Shown here piece by piece: positions 34,365 through 43,567 of a stretch of DNA of 64,000 nt. Origin of the DNA: Mesorhizobium temperatum (GTDB taxonomy: Bacteria; Pseudomonadota; Alphaproteobacteria; Rhizobiales; Rhizobiaceae); assembly GCF_002284575.1 (NCBI RefSeq), contig NZ_NPKJ01000025.1, positions 1 to 64,000 of the forward strand, written 5' to 3'. The notes beneath the pieces were generated by a model, which had not been told where the DNA came from, ran no database searches, and saw only the letters and a list, made by a program, of their open reading frames with translations. Made by a program: the position numbers and the translations under genes. Position 1 is the stretch's first letter. The number at the start of each line of letters is the position of its first letter.

Positions 34365-36377
34365 GTGCGCATCAGGTTGCTGGGCGGCCTCGAGGTTACT
34401 TCGCCGGAGCGCCGGCCCGTCCGTTTCGCCACGCGCAAGACTTCGCTTCTCTTTGCTGCCCTGGTGCTGGCGGGCCACCGCGGCCATCGTCGCGAGCAGC
34501 TTTCCGAAGCCTTTTGGCCGGGACGAAGCAATGGCCAGGCTCGCAACAGTTTGCGGCAAGCGCTGGTCGACATCCGGCGCTCGTTCCCGACCAGCAAGGA
34601 TGCCACCGTCTACATCGACGGGGATCAGGAAGCCGTCGCGCTGATTACCGGCCCGGATGACGCGGACATTTCGATCTTCGACCGGAAACTGGAGGAGGGC
34701 CGAGCGACCGATCTCGCCTTCGCCGCGGACCTCTACCGCGGCGGGGTGCTTGCAGGGGAAGCCATTCCTGAGGAACTGGATGAGTGGTTTGGACCCTATC
34801 TGAACAGGTATCAGCGCAAGGCGCTGCAGTTGGTGGATCGGCTGAGCCTCGCGCTGCCCATACCCGGCTCGGCGGAAGAGACGGCCTGCGAAGGCCTGGC
34901 GGAGAGATTGCTCGCCTCAGATCCTACCGCGGAGGCCGCCCATCGGGCGCTGATCCGGATCCACGCTCATCGGGGTCACGAAAACGCGGCCTTGCGCCAG
35001 TTCGAGCTCTGTCGGACTGTTCTGAAAAAGCAGATGGATGCGGAGCCGGAGGCGCAGACAAGCTCACTGGCGGCTTCTCTGCAGTCCCGCGGACGAACTG
35101 GGCATCAGCGGCCGGAGCCAAGCTCTGGCGTCGCGGCGCCGGCGCAGGTGCTGGCAGTCCCAACGAGACGCGACGACCAGCCATCAATTGCGGTGCTGCC
35201 GTTTCAGAATCTAAGCGGTGATATCGAGCAGGAATATTTTGCCGACGGAATGGTGGAAGACATCGTCACCGCCCTGGCTCACTTCCGCCACCTGTTCGTA
35301 ATCGCACGGAATTCGAGTTTTACCTACAAGGGACGGTCCATAGACATAGAGCAGGTCGGGGGTGAGTTGGGCGTGCGCTATGTGGTCGAGGGAAGTGTGC
35401 GCCGGGCGGGTGACCGCCTGCGCATCGCCGGGCAGCTCATCGACACCTCGACGGGAGCCTACCTCTGGGCCGATCGTTTTGACGGAACGCTCGCCGAAGT
35501 GTTCGATCTGCAGGACCAGGTCGCCTCCAGCATCGTCGGCGCAATCACCCCGAAGGTGGAGGAGGCTGAGATCGAGCGTGCCAAGCGCAAGCCGACGGAA
35601 AGCCTCGACGCCTACGACTACTACCTCCGCGGGCTCGCCGTTTTTGACCGGACGGTCAACGATCAGGCGGCTATCAACGAAGCCTTGCGACTGTTCATGG
35701 CAGCGATCGCCCGTGATCCGGAGTTTGCCGCAGCCTACGCGCGGGCTGCGCGATGCTACGCCACTCGAAAGAGCAATGGCTGGATGGTCGATCGCGCGGA
35801 AGAGGTCGCAGAAGCCGTCCGATTGGCCAGGCGAGCGGTCGAACTCGGCAGGGACGACGCGATTGCGCTTTCCCATGGTGGATACGTCCTTGGTTATGTT
35901 GGGGGCGAACTCAAGAACAGTGCGGTCTGCATCGATCGCGCGCTCGTTCTCAACCCGAATTTAGCGGCTGCCTGGGGCCTAAGCAGCTGGGTGAGAGCCT
36001 GCTTTGGTGAGCCGGACAGAGCCGTCGAACATGCTGCGGGCGCCATGCGCCTGAGCCCGCTGGATCCGCGTCTGTTCGCCTGGCAGTTCTGTACGGGGCT
36101 CGCTCACTTCTGTGCTGGCCGCTACGATGACGCTGTCGAATGGGCAGAAAGCTCCTTGCGATCCCAGCCGAACTACGCAAGCGCCATGCGTGTTGCGGCC
36201 GCAGGTCATGCGCTGGCGGGGCGGCTTTTGGAAGCGCAGCAAATGATGGCCCGGCTATGCGAGTTCGATCCCTTGCTGCGGCTTTCGAATCTCGCCGAGG
36301 TGCTGCCGCCGTTTCATCGAACGGATGATCGCAGCAGATATATCGAAGGCCTTCGCAAGGCGGGCCTGCCGGACTAA
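34365..36377 (+). CDS. SARP-like regulator with BTAD, TolB-like and TPR domains
   Basis: The start is a GTG with GGAG 8 bases upstream (34353). Residues 1-95 form a winged-helix DNA-binding domain (RIRLLGGLEVTSPERRPVRF). Residues 100-230 are a bacterial transcriptional activator domain (ISIFDRKLEEG, ENAALRQFELCRTVLKKQM). After a Pro/Arg linker, about 268-420 is the TolB-like segment seen in adenylate-cyclase-type regulators (PSIAVLPFQNLSGDIEQEYF, GVRYVVEGSVRRAGDRLRIAGQL), and the C-terminal 230 residues are TPR-type helices. No cyclase catalytic domain is present. The 670 residues fit this architecture. Ligand and targets unknown. Confidence 0.87.
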   Translation: MRIRLLGGLEVTSPERRPVRFATRKTSLLFAALVLAGHRGHRREQLSEAFWPGRSNGQARNSLRQALVDIRRSFPTSKDATVYIDGDQEAVALITGPDDADISIFDRKLEEGRATDLAFAADLYRGGVLAGEAIPEELDEWFGPYLNRYQRKALQLVDRLSLALPIPGSAEETACEGLAERLLASDPTAEAAHRALIRIHAHRGHENAALRQFELCRTVLKKQMDAEPEAQTSSLAASLQSRGRTGHQRPEPSSGVAAPAQVLAVPTRRDDQPSIAVLPFQNLSGDIEQEYFADGMVEDIVTALAHFRHLFVIARNSSFTYKGRSIDIEQVGGELGVRYVVEGSVRRAGDRLRIAGQLIDTSTGAYLWADRFDGTLAEVFDLQDQVASSIVGAITPKVEEAEIERAKRKPTESLDAYDYYLRGLAVFDRTVNDQAAINEALRLFMAAIARDPEFAAAYARAARCYATRKSNGWMVDRAEEVAEAVRLARRAVELGRDDAIALSHGGYVLGYVGGELKNSAVCIDRALVLNPNLAAAWGLSSWVRACFGEPDRAVEHAAGAMRLSPLDPRLFAWQFCTGLAHFCAGRYDDAVEWAESSLRSQPNYASAMRVAAAGHALAGRLLEAQQMMARLCEFDPLLRLSNLAEVLPPFHRTDDRSRYIEGLRKAGLPD

Positions 36378-36397
36378 CGCGGTGTCAGGAAAAAGGT

Positions 36398-36476
36398 GGA
36401 GCCGGCCCGGGGACGGGGCCGGCTCCTAAAACCCGGTCGTTGGGGACGGGGAGGGTGGGGACTCGACCGGGTTTTT
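36398..36476. terminator. Bidirectional double terminator
   Basis: Hairpin 1, GGAGCCGGCCC / GGGCCGGCTCC at 36398-36426, is preceded by AAAAAGG and would end minus-strand transcripts. Hairpin 2, AAAACCCGGTCG / CGACCGGGTTTT at 36428-36475, ends with a T-run and would end the regulator transcript. The two genes converge here. Confidence 0.75.
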
Positions 36477-36487
36477 GCGTCGCGTCC

Positions 36488-37096
36488 TTAGCGGACGCTG
36501 GCGACCGCGTCGGAGCGGCCGTCGTTGATCGTTACCCAAGCGCCCGAATTCTGGCTCGATTGGCGTTTCAGGTAGGTGTACTCGGTGGCGGTCCAGGACA
36601 GCACTCTGGTTTCGAGATTGTCGAGGATGAACTCTCCGAGGCTGGTGCGCACGGTCAGCACCGCGTGGCCGTCTCCGTTCGGCTGGCGCGCAACCGTCAT
36701 CAGCAGGTCACCGGCCGGGACGCCGATGTTCATCAACGCGCGGCGCTTTTCCAGCGCATAGTCCTCGCAGTCGCCGAAGCCGCTGTTGGGATAGGACCAG
36801 ATTTCTTCCTTGCCCCACAGTTCCATATCGGTGCGTGGCACGATCCTGCTGTTGATGGAATTGTTGATGCTCACGATCTTCGCCCACAGCTTGCGGGTCA
36901 GCTCGATCGGCGCCTGCTTCTGCGTCCGCTGATTGCATTCCCGCGGAATCTTCTGGCAGAACTCGTAATGGCCGACCGGCTGTGTGGTGCGGCTGCCGGT
37001 GTGCATGAAGGCAGGTCCCGCTGCATACGCCGTTCCCCAGGCGGTAAGCTGCATCGCCATTGCCAAGAGCAACAGCTTGCCCCTCGTCTTCTTCAT
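36488..37096 (-). CDS. Transglutaminase-like cysteine peptidase (BTLCP)
   Basis: The 202-residue protein has a signal peptide (MKKTRGKLLLLAMAMQLTAW, cleavage near residue 26). The catalytic triad is C110 in GFGDCEDYALEKR, H144 in GDGHAVLT and D159 in FILDN. This family of periplasmic proteases is represented by LapG in Pseudomonas, which releases a surface adhesin; whether this one has such a role is unknown, and no LapD-like partner is in the window. Confidence 0.9.
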   Translation of the reverse strand: MKKTRGKLLLLAMAMQLTAWGTAYAAGPAFMHTGSRTTQPVGHYEFCQKIPRECNQRTQKQAPIELTRKLWAKIVSINNSINSRIVPRTDMELWGKEEIWSYPNSGFGDCEDYALEKRRALMNIGVPAGDLLMTVARQPNGDGHAVLTVRTSLGEFILDNLETRVLSWTATEYTYLKRQSSQNSGAWVTINDGRSDAVASVR

Positions 37097-37315
37097 CGTC
37101 CAGTCTCCCCGTTTGAGGAGACAGTGACAGGATTGGATTTATTCGACGCAAAGGTCCGAAGTAGACATTAAGTAAAACTCCTATAGAATAAACATAAAAT
37201 TTGAATCATTTAAGTATAAAATTGTTTAGGTGTTTTTCGCGGGGGTCACATTGTCGCGGCGCGGCGCCTTGGCACGGCATCGGTTGGCATGCCGCGACGG
37301 CCGGCGCGGGTCAAC

Positions 37316-37340
37316 AAAAAACCGGCCGAAATGGGCCGGT
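37316..37340 (-). terminator. Terminator of the PilZ gene
   Basis: ACCGGCC and GGCCGGT form a stem with a six-base loop. Read on the minus strand it is followed by TTTTT. It lies 26 bp beyond the PilZ stop codon. Confidence 0.75.
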
Positions 37341-37365
37341 CGATTGCGGCAATGTGCGCTGTTTG

Positions 37366-37983
37366 TCAGGTGCCGGATGCGTTGAATTCGGAATCGAGTG
37401 TTTCTGGCCGCTGGATGACCGCGAACTCGATAGCGACGCCGTCCTCGAAGTGGCGCACCACCTGGCCGCGCATGGTGCCGAGCATGACCTGGATGCCGAT
37501 CGCCGGCTTGACGTCGATCTCCACCGCGGCGCCCGAAAGCGACAGATCGATGATGCGGCACTGGTACTGGCGCCCGTCACTGAGCTGAAGCACGCTGGTC
37601 GGATTGCGCGGCGCCACGCGTTCGTGACGACGGTCTTCCGGCAGATCGAGCTCGTGCTTGTTGGCAAGCCAGGTCAATTGCGCGGCAAGCTTGTCCTTCT
37701 TGCGTTCCGACGCGATGACCGTCATCGCGAAACCATCCTGCAAAATGCGGGTGACGACGCCCTCGATGCGGCCGATGTGATCGATATAGGCGATGACTTT
37801 CTCGCCCGGCATGCCGATGCGCTCGGTGCGAAGCGCTACATTGCCCGGCGACATGTCGACCACCTGGCACGGATGTTCGGTGCGATCCTCCAGCATGAAG
37901 CGTCCGTAGATCTTCACGCGGACGCGCTGAAAGTTACGCCTTTCAGCTCGGGACGGCGCGGTGTCGACCGCCGCTGACCTCAT
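37366..37983 (-). CDS. Protein with two PilZ domains
   Basis: The 205-residue protein carries two PilZ domains. The first has RRNFQR near residue 15 and DMSPGN near 43; its DxSxxN is a variant. The second has RRHER near 117 and DLSLSG near 145, the intact DxSxxG and RxxxR set that binds cyclic di-GMP. It is probably a cytoplasmic c-di-GMP effector. It is upstream of a PAS_5 gene but transcribed separately. Confidence 0.87.
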   Translation of the reverse strand: MRSAAVDTAPSRAERRNFQRVRVKIYGRFMLEDRTEHPCQVVDMSPGNVALRTERIGMPGEKVIAYIDHIGRIEGVVTRILQDGFAMTVIASERKKDKLAAQLTWLANKHELDLPEDRRHERVAPRNPTSVLQLSDGRQYQCRIIDLSLSGAAVEIDVKPAIGIQVMLGTMRGQVVRHFEDGVAIEFAVIQRPETLDSEFNASGT

Positions 37984-38100
37984 GACTGCCTACACCCCGT
38001 TTGGCATTCCGCGCGTTGATGCGAGGAACTTCGTCGGAAAGCTACAGCAAAGCAGGTTAACAAAGGGGAAAGCCTGACCCCGCTACCTTAGCGATTTAGA

Positions 38101-38739
38101 CTATTCACCGCGCCCGCCGTCGAACACGACCAGATGGCGGATGCGGCGCGCCTGGCCGAGCGCCGAAATCGTCTGGGGCGGATCGAGTTCCGACGGGACA
38201 AGCGAAGGAACGTCGATGGCCGGCCGGTTCCTGGGGAATTTCGGTTCCTTCTCCGGATCGACGACACGGATTGAATCGATCAGGGCGTCGGCGATCGGAT
38301 CCGCGCCCAGCCAGAAGGGTTTTTCAGCAGCGCTTATCACGCCGAGGCAGCGCGGATTTTCGACGCCGCCGTCGAGCGGCAGGGCGAGCAGCTCGAACTT
38401 GCTGGAGCGGTCGGTGCGGCTGAAACCTTCATAGGTGATGAGCACCACGGATTTCTGATCGAAGACGCCGTGGATCAGTTTTGAGACAAGCTGCTGGTCC
38501 TTCTCGCGCCACAGCGAGGGAAAGGAAAACCCCTTGAGCTCACGGCCATAGACCGCGCAAAGCCTGGTGCCGGCGAGGCGGAATACCGCTTCGCCGCGCG
38601 TATCCTTTTCCAGGATGAAGGTGTCGGCCAGCAGCGACTTGATGTCGGCTGGCTCGACTTCCGAACGCTTCGGGGCAGGGCGCCCGTCACGCAGCCGGTT
38701 CCAATAATGGAACAGCGTGATCGATCCGTTCTGGTTCAT
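38101..38739 (-). CDS. PAS_5 (PF07310-type) domain protein
   Basis: The start is taken at 38739 (MNQNGSITLFHYWNRLRDGR) because GGAG lies 8-9 bases before it. The 212-residue protein has the PAS_5 pattern: WNRLRDGRPAPKRSEVEPAD, LADTFILEKD, FRLAGTRLCAVYGRELKG and LPLDGGVENP. Such proteins are widespread in Rhizobiales; their signal is unknown. A putative regulator, but no output domain is visible. Confidence 0.82.
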   Translation of the reverse strand: MNQNGSITLFHYWNRLRDGRPAPKRSEVEPADIKSLLADTFILEKDTRGEAVFRLAGTRLCAVYGRELKGFSFPSLWREKDQQLVSKLIHGVFDQKSVVLITYEGFSRTDRSSKFELLALPLDGGVENPRCLGVISAAEKPFWLGADPIADALIDSIRVVDPEKEPKFPRNRPAIDVPSLVPSELDPPQTISALGQARRIRHLVVFDGGRGE

Positions 38740-39161
38740 GCTATGCTGCTCCGCGCAATCTGTCGTCTGATGTCCCATCGGTGAACAGAAGGGCGCCCTC
38801 CGAGGACCTACATGCGTTGCGGAGCAGGACGCGTGCCAGCATCGTTAACACTTGTTCACGGGTCGGGGTCGTTAAGGTTAACAAGTGGTTTACGTTGCGC
38901 CCCGCCCAAGCCCGTGGCACGCTAAAACCACTCCAGAAGCGGTCGTTTCGCAGCGATCGGCAGCAGTTCAGTCAAGAGTTTGGGGGAGCACGGGGGCTCG
39001 ACCAGCCGTTCAAGGGCAACCTTGGACGGCTTCTTTTTGATTCGCGCCAATTTTGATTCGCCCCAGTTTTGACTTGCGTGGGGCGATTCGCCCCTTTGTG
39101 AATCGGGTGACCGTGATCTACATGCTCGCGAAGTCGAATCCAGCGACTGAGTGCGAGCCAT
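38740..39161. other. Intergenic region before the rhomboid gene
   Basis: It contains 38779-38880 with no gene, then three 16-bp units at 39035-39082 (TTTTGATTCGCGCCAA type). No RNA gene is recognised. Confidence 0.55.
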
Positions 39162-39920
39162 ATGAGCGAACCAGCAAGCCCATCGGAAATCGAACAGGGC
39201 GAGGGCGGACCTGTCGGCCGCGAGTCGGAGCCGCGCCGCGAGCCGGTGTTCAACATGCCGCCCATTGTGCTGGCGCTGATCGGCATCTGCGTCGTCGTTC
39301 ACCTGATCCGGCTCTACTGGCTCACCGAGGACCAGGATTTCTCCCTGCTGATTCGGACCGCCTTCATTCCGATCCGCTATTCCGGTCGCTTCGACCTCGA
39401 TTTCTACGCGTTTTCGAGCCCCTTCACCTATGCCTTCCTGCATGGCGGCTTTGCTCATCTTGCTGTCAACATGGTGTGGCTGGCGGCTTTCGGCTCACCG
39501 CTGGCGAACCGCTTCGGCGCGCTTCGTTTCAGCCTGTTCTTCGCGGCGACGGGGCTGGCGGCGGTGGTGCTGTTCTGGGCCGTGCATCCGCTCGGCCAGG
39601 CGCCGCTGGTCGGCGCATCGGGGGCGATTTCCGGCATGATGGGGGCGGCCGCCCGTTTTGGCTTCCGTATCGACCGCTCGTCCGGCAAAGCCGCCTTTGC
39701 CGGCGCGCCGCTGCCGATGGCGGCGGTGTTCCGCTCGCGTGGCGTTGTGACTTTTCTTGCCATCTGGATGGTGATCAATCTCGCCACCGGCCTCGTTGCC
39801 TTCGCGCCCGGCATCGACAGCCAGATCGCCTGGGAGGCTCATATTGGCGGTTTCGTCGCCGGCTTCTTCGGCCTGCGCGCTTTCGATCGGCGGCAGCAGG
39901 CGGATGAGTTCATGGTCTGA
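39162..39920 (+). CDS. Rhomboid-family intramembrane serine protease
   Basis: The 252-residue protein has six membrane segments. Catalytic Ser153 is in GASGAISG, and His227 is in WEAHIGG. The conserved FLHGGFAHLAVNMVW (two His and Asn) precedes the Ser segment. The substrate is unknown. The N-terminal 30 residues are charged and cytoplasmic. Confidence 0.9.
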   Translation: MSEPASPSEIEQGEGGPVGRESEPRREPVFNMPPIVLALIGICVVVHLIRLYWLTEDQDFSLLIRTAFIPIRYSGRFDLDFYAFSSPFTYAFLHGGFAHLAVNMVWLAAFGSPLANRFGALRFSLFFAATGLAAVVLFWAVHPLGQAPLVGASGAISGMMGAAARFGFRIDRSSGKAAFAGAPLPMAAVFRSRGVVTFLAIWMVINLATGLVAFAPGIDSQIAWEAHIGGFVAGFFGLRAFDRRQQADEFMV

Positions 39921-39966
39921 GCCTCGCCGCACTTGAAAAGCGATCGATCGCGGCGCACGATGTTCA

Positions 39967-40069
39967 CTACAGCGCCGCGCGTCCTCTTGGACGCGCAAAG
40001 GACGCTGTAGAACTTTGATTTGCGCATGATCCTTCCGAAAATCGAGGCCGATTTTCGGGGTCATGCGCA
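39967..40069. repeat. Intergenic palindromic repeat pair
   Basis: CTACAGCG / CGCTGTAG (39967-40010) encloses a GCGCGTCCTCTTGGACGCGC stem. A second hairpin, GCGCATGATCC..TCATGCGC (40022-40068), encloses CGAAAATCG/CGATTTTCG. The second hairpin is similar in plan to that at 27738-27776. Confidence 0.8.
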
Positions 40070-40122
40070 GAAGGAAAGCCGGTCAGGGCAGGAAACCGGC
40101 AAGTAAAACTGAGGAGGACGCC

Positions 40123-40554
40123 ATGACTGTTAAGGCAATTCTCGAGCAGAAAGGCCACGACGTGTTGACGCTCGGGCCGAACGAAAAGCTGAGCGAGGCC
40201 ATTCGCATCCTGGCCGAACACAGGATCGGTGCGCTGGTCATCACCAATGGCGATCACAAGATCGTCGGCATCCTTTCCGAGCGTGACGTCGTGCGGGTCC
40301 TCGCCAGGGAAGGAGCCGCCGCACTGGATATCGCGGTGCGCTCGGCAATGACGCCCAAGGTGAAGATCTGTAATGAGAACCACACCGTCAACGAGGTCAT
40401 GGAGATCATGACCAGTGGCCGCTTCCGCCATCTGCCGGTGGAAAAGGACGGCCTGCTCGACGGCATCGTATCGATAGGCGATGTGGTCAAGCGGCGCATC
40501 GAGGATGTTGAGCGCGAGGCCGCGGAGATCAGGGCCTACATCGCGACGGCCTGA
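40123..40554 (+). CDS. Two-CBS-domain protein
   Basis: A 143-residue protein, start MTVKAILEQKGHDVLTLGPN after GAGGAGGAC. Two CBS domains span residues 5-65 and 72-128 (VKAILEQKGHDVLTL, GALVITNGDHKIVGILSERD, MTPKVKICNENHTVNEVMEI, LPVEKDGLLDGIVSIGDVV). The pair likely binds adenine nucleotides. Its partner is unknown; it is transcribed alone. Confidence 0.9.
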   Translation: MTVKAILEQKGHDVLTLGPNEKLSEAIRILAEHRIGALVITNGDHKIVGILSERDVVRVLAREGAAALDIAVRSAMTPKVKICNENHTVNEVMEIMTSGRFRHLPVEKDGLLDGIVSIGDVVKRRIEDVEREAAEIRAYIATA

Positions 40555-40663
40555 CGGGTTGTTTCTTCGGCCGGTTCGGCGGGATTCGACGTGAAGCGCC
40601 AGCTTCGGCTTTGCGCTTGTCTCTTTTTGTGGTTTGCACTAGCGAGTGACTTTCACGTCCGAC

Positions 40664-40699
40664 GTGACGGAATTCACGTTGAGAAGTGAATTCCGTCAC
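40664..40699. promoter_or_regulatory. 14-bp perfect hairpin upstream of gatB
   Basis: GTGACGGAATTCAC (40664-40677) and GTGAATTCCGTCAC (40686-40699) are exact inverted copies with an 8-base loop GTTGAGAA. The gatB start follows 19 bp later. It could be an operator or an attenuator; there is no T-run. Confidence 0.6.
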
Positions 40700-40718
40700 C
40701 GATAACTCGCAGGCCATT

Positions 40719-42218
40719 ATGACCCTCATCGACACCCGCACGCCCGACGCCAAACGCCTGATATCAGGCGCCACCGGCGACTGGGAGATCATCATCGGCC
40801 TCGAGGTGCACGCGCAGGTGACCTCGCAAGCAAAGCTGTTCTCCGGCGCCTCGACAGCTTTCGGCGCGCCGCCAAACGCCAATGTCAGCCTCGTCGATGC
40901 GGCGATGCCGGGCATGCTGCCGGTCATCAACGAGGAATGCGTCAAGCAGGCGATCCGCACCGGCCTCGGACTGAAGGCCGCGATCAACCATAAGTCGGTC
41001 TTCGACCGGAAAAACTATTTTTATCCCGACCTGCCGCAGGGCTACCAGATCTCGCAGTTCAAGCAGCCGATCGTCGGCGAGGGCAAGGTGATCGTCTCCG
41101 TCGGCCCGGACCGGCAGGGCGAGTTCGAGGATATCGAGGTCGGCATCGAGCGCCTGCACCTGGAGCAGGATGCCGGCAAGTCGATGCATGACCAGCATGC
41201 GACGATGTCCTATGTCGACCTCAACCGCTCCGGCGTGGCGCTGATGGAGATCGTCTCCAAACCCGATATGCGCTCCGCCGACGAGGCCAAGGCCTATGTC
41301 ACCAAGCTGCGCACCATCGTGCGCTACCTCGGCACTTGCGACGGCAATATGGACGAAGGCTCGCTGCGCGCCGACGTCAACGTCTCGGTGCGCCGGCCCG
41401 GCGGCGAATTCGGTACGCGCTGCGAGATCAAGAACGTCAACTCGATCCGCTTCATTGGCCAGGCCATCGACTACGAGGCGCGCCGCCAGATCGCCATCCT
41501 CGAGGACGGCGGCAAGATCGACCAGGAAACGCGGCTGTTCGACCCCAACAAGGGCGAGACGCGCTCGATGCGTTCCAAGGAAGAAGCGCACGACTACCGC
41601 TACTTCCCGGATCCCGACCTTCTGCCGCTGGAATTCGACCAGGCCTATGTCGATGCGCTGGCAAAGGATCTGCCTGAACTGCCCGACGCCAAGAAGGCGC
41701 GGCTGATCTCCTCGCTCGGCCTGTCGACCTACGACGCCTCGATCCTGGTGTCGGAAAAGGCGGTCGCCGACTATTTCGAGAAGGTGGCCGCTGGTCGCGA
41801 CGGCAAGCTCGCCGCCAACTGGGTCATCAACGATCTGCTGGGTGCGTTGAACAGAGCCGGCAAGGGCATTGAAAATGCTCCGGTTTCGCCCGATCAGCTC
41901 GGCGCGGTCATCGACCTGATCAAGGAGGGCACCATCTCCGGCAAGATCGCCAAGGATCTGTTCGAGATCGTCTGGAGCGAAGGCGGCGATCCGCGCCAGC
42001 TGGTCGAAAGCCGCGGCATGAAGCAGGTGACCGACACCGGCGCCATCGAAAAGGCGGTCGATGAGGTGATATCAGCCAATCCGGACAAGGTCGAGCAGGC
42101 GCGCGCCAAGCCGAGCATGGCCGGCTGGTTCGTCGGCCAGGTGATGAAGGCGACAGGCGGCAAGGCCAACCCGCAAGCGGTCAACGACCTCGTCAAGGCC
42201 AAGCTCGGGATCGAATAG
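40719..42218 (+). CDS. gatB: Asp-tRNA(Asn)/Glu-tRNA(Gln) amidotransferase subunit B
   Basis: The 499-residue subunit (start [14 protein letters not shown]) forms GatCAB, which amidates misacylated Glu-tRNA(Gln). The core shows [51 protein letters not shown] and [16 protein letters not shown]. The C-terminal YqeY-like tail ([20 protein letters not shown]) binds tRNA. gatA and gatC are not in the window. A longer GTG-initiated version would start within the hairpin at 40686 and is less likely. Confidence 0.96.
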   Translation: MTLIDTRTPDAKRLISGATGDWEIIIGLEVHAQVTSQAKLFSGASTAFGAPPNANVSLVDAAMPGMLPVINEECVKQAIRTGLGLKAAINHKSVFDRKNYFYPDLPQGYQISQFKQPIVGEGKVIVSVGPDRQGEFEDIEVGIERLHLEQDAGKSMHDQHATMSYVDLNRSGVALMEIVSKPDMRSADEAKAYVTKLRTIVRYLGTCDGNMDEGSLRADVNVSVRRPGGEFGTRCEIKNVNSIRFIGQAIDYEARRQIAILEDGGKIDQETRLFDPNKGETRSMRSKEEAHDYRYFPDPDLLPLEFDQAYVDALAKDLPELPDAKKARLISSLGLSTYDASILVSEKAVADYFEKVAAGRDGKLAANWVINDLLGALNRAGKGIENAPVSPDQLGAVIDLIKEGTISGKIAKDLFEIVWSEGGDPRQLVESRGMKQVTDTGAIEKAVDEVISANPDKVEQARAKPSMAGWFVGQVMKATGGKANPQAVNDLVKAKLGIE

Positions 42219-42219
42219 G

Positions 42220-42711
42220 ATGATGTTCGTGCGCACCGCCGGCGAGCGCGACCTTGCCGCGGTCCGCGCGCTGCTGGTCGAAACCTGGCACGCAACCTAC
42301 GATAGTATTTATGGTGCTGCCAAAGTCACCGAGATCACTGATGAATGGCATTCCATCGCCTCGCTCAAGGCGCGGTTGACACGGCCGAATTCCGAATTCC
42401 TGGTCGCAGACGACGGCAAGCGCATCGGCGGCATGACTTTCGCCGCAGCCACCACCGATGCGAAGATCATCATGCTGAACCAGCTCTACGTGCATCCGGC
42501 CTGCCAGAGGCAGGGGATCGGCCAGGCGTTGCTGGAAGAGGTCGAAGCCAGCTTTCCGGAGGCGCGGACGCTGCGTGTCGAAGTTGAAGAGGCAAACGCT
42601 CAGGCCGTCGCCTTCTACCGCTCGAAAGGGTTTTTGCCCGCCGGCAACACCGCTGACTGTGGCGGTGGTTCAGGGCTGCCGGCGCTGATTTTCGAGAAGA
42701 CGATCGGATAG
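42220..42711 (+). CDS. GNAT-family acetyltransferase
   Basis: The 163-residue protein begins one base after the gatB stop (TAGGATGATG) and is probably co-transcribed with it. The acetyl-CoA-binding motif is LYVHPACQRQGIGQALLEEV (about residues 86-106), followed by the beta strand LRVEVEEANAQAVAFYRSKGF. The acceptor is unknown. Confidence 0.88.
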   Translation: MMFVRTAGERDLAAVRALLVETWHATYDSIYGAAKVTEITDEWHSIASLKARLTRPNSEFLVADDGKRIGGMTFAAATTDAKIIMLNQLYVHPACQRQGIGQALLEEVEASFPEARTLRVEVEEANAQAVAFYRSKGFLPAGNTADCGGGSGLPALIFEKTIG

Positions 42712-42792
42712 ATTTGCCTGCCCTAACAGGTCGCAGTCAGTTGCGTTCCATGAGCAGCTGCGACGGTCGGTTGCGGGCAGCCGCGCCGAATT

Positions 42793-42834
42793 GAATTACG
42801 GTGACAGTGCACTTTTTGGAATTACGGTGACAGT
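42793..42834. repeat. Direct repeat GAATTACGGTGACAGT, two copies
   Basis: Copies at 42793-42808 and 42819-42834 are identical and 26 bp apart. Their role is unknown. Resembles a sequence frequently seen beside transposase remnants, but no transposase is present. Confidence 0.7.
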
Positions 42835-42910
42835 TCACACGCCGCAGGTAAGAATTCGGCAGTGGCTAACGCTGAGGCAAAAAAAGGCATGGTGCGACGC
42901 ACAAAAATAT

Positions 42911-42930
42911 TTGCAATGCACTGCAGATGC
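42911..42930. promoter_or_regulatory. Candidate PhaR site before the phasin gene
   Basis: TTGCAATGCACTGCAGATGC is rich in TGCA/CTGCAG elements of the kind bound by PhaR, the PHB-responsive repressor of phasin genes in alphaproteobacteria. It lies about 71 bp before the start codon. Confidence 0.4.
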
Positions 42931-43000
42931 CGTAACGTCAGGCTCCTGAATGAACGAGGCGGCTTTTCTAAAAGGCCGCCCACCGCAAAGGATGGAAACT

Positions 43001-43453
43001 ATGACCAAGACCGCCGATAAAACTGCTGAAATCACCGAGAACGCAGAAGTCCCGACTGAGGCAACCGATCAGTTCCGCGCTGTCGCCGAAAAGGGCGTCG
43101 AGCAGTCGAAAGAAGCCTTGTCGAAATTGGCGACCGGCGCCGAGGCGACCCAGAAGGCTCTCGAGTCATCGTTCGAAACAGCCAAGACCGCTAGCAATGA
43201 GCTGTCGCTGAAGACGATCGCCGCGCTGCGCGCAAATGCTGAGGCCAGCTTTGCTCACCTCGAAGCCCTGGTAGCCGTGAAATCGCCCTCCGAGTTCATC
43301 GAACTGCAGACTGACTTCTTGCGCAAGCAGGTGGAAAAGACCGTCGAGCAGAGCAAGGAGTTTCAGGCGGCGGCGACGAAAGCCGCCGAAGACGTATCCA
43401 AGCCGATCAAGGATGTCTACGAGAAGGCGATGAAAGATCTCAAGGTCGCCTGA
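43001..43453 (+). CDS. Phasin family protein
   Basis: The start at 43001 (MTKTADKTAEITENAEVPTE) has AAGGA 10 bases upstream; an ATG nine bases earlier would be too close. The 150-residue protein is nearly all alpha-helix with the phasin pattern FRAVAEKGVEQSKEALSKLA, KTIAALRANAEASFAHLEAL, SPSEFIELQTDFLRKQVEKT and KEFQAAATKAAEDVSKPIKD. Phasins coat polyhydroxybutyrate granules. Confidence 0.88.
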   Translation: MTKTADKTAEITENAEVPTEATDQFRAVAEKGVEQSKEALSKLATGAEATQKALESSFETAKTASNELSLKTIAALRANAEASFAHLEALVAVKSPSEFIELQTDFLRKQVEKTVEQSKEFQAAATKAAEDVSKPIKDVYEKAMKDLKVA

Positions 43454-43460
43454 TTGGCCT

Positions 43461-43567
43461 AATGCATGTCGCGCAAATGTGCGCAGCGGTTTTGCGATAA
43501 CGACATGCATAACAACAAGAACTTGAAGCGCGTCGCATGAACCCATCCAAACGCGACGCGCTCTAGG
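43461..43567. repeat. Intergenic repeat of the GCATGTCGCGCAAA type, copy 2
   Basis: Same plan as 29951-30055: ATGCATGTCG..CGACATGCAT encloses GTGCGCAGCGGTTTTGCGA, then a GCGCGTCGC-type tail hairpin that just reaches the end of panC. Confidence 0.75.
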
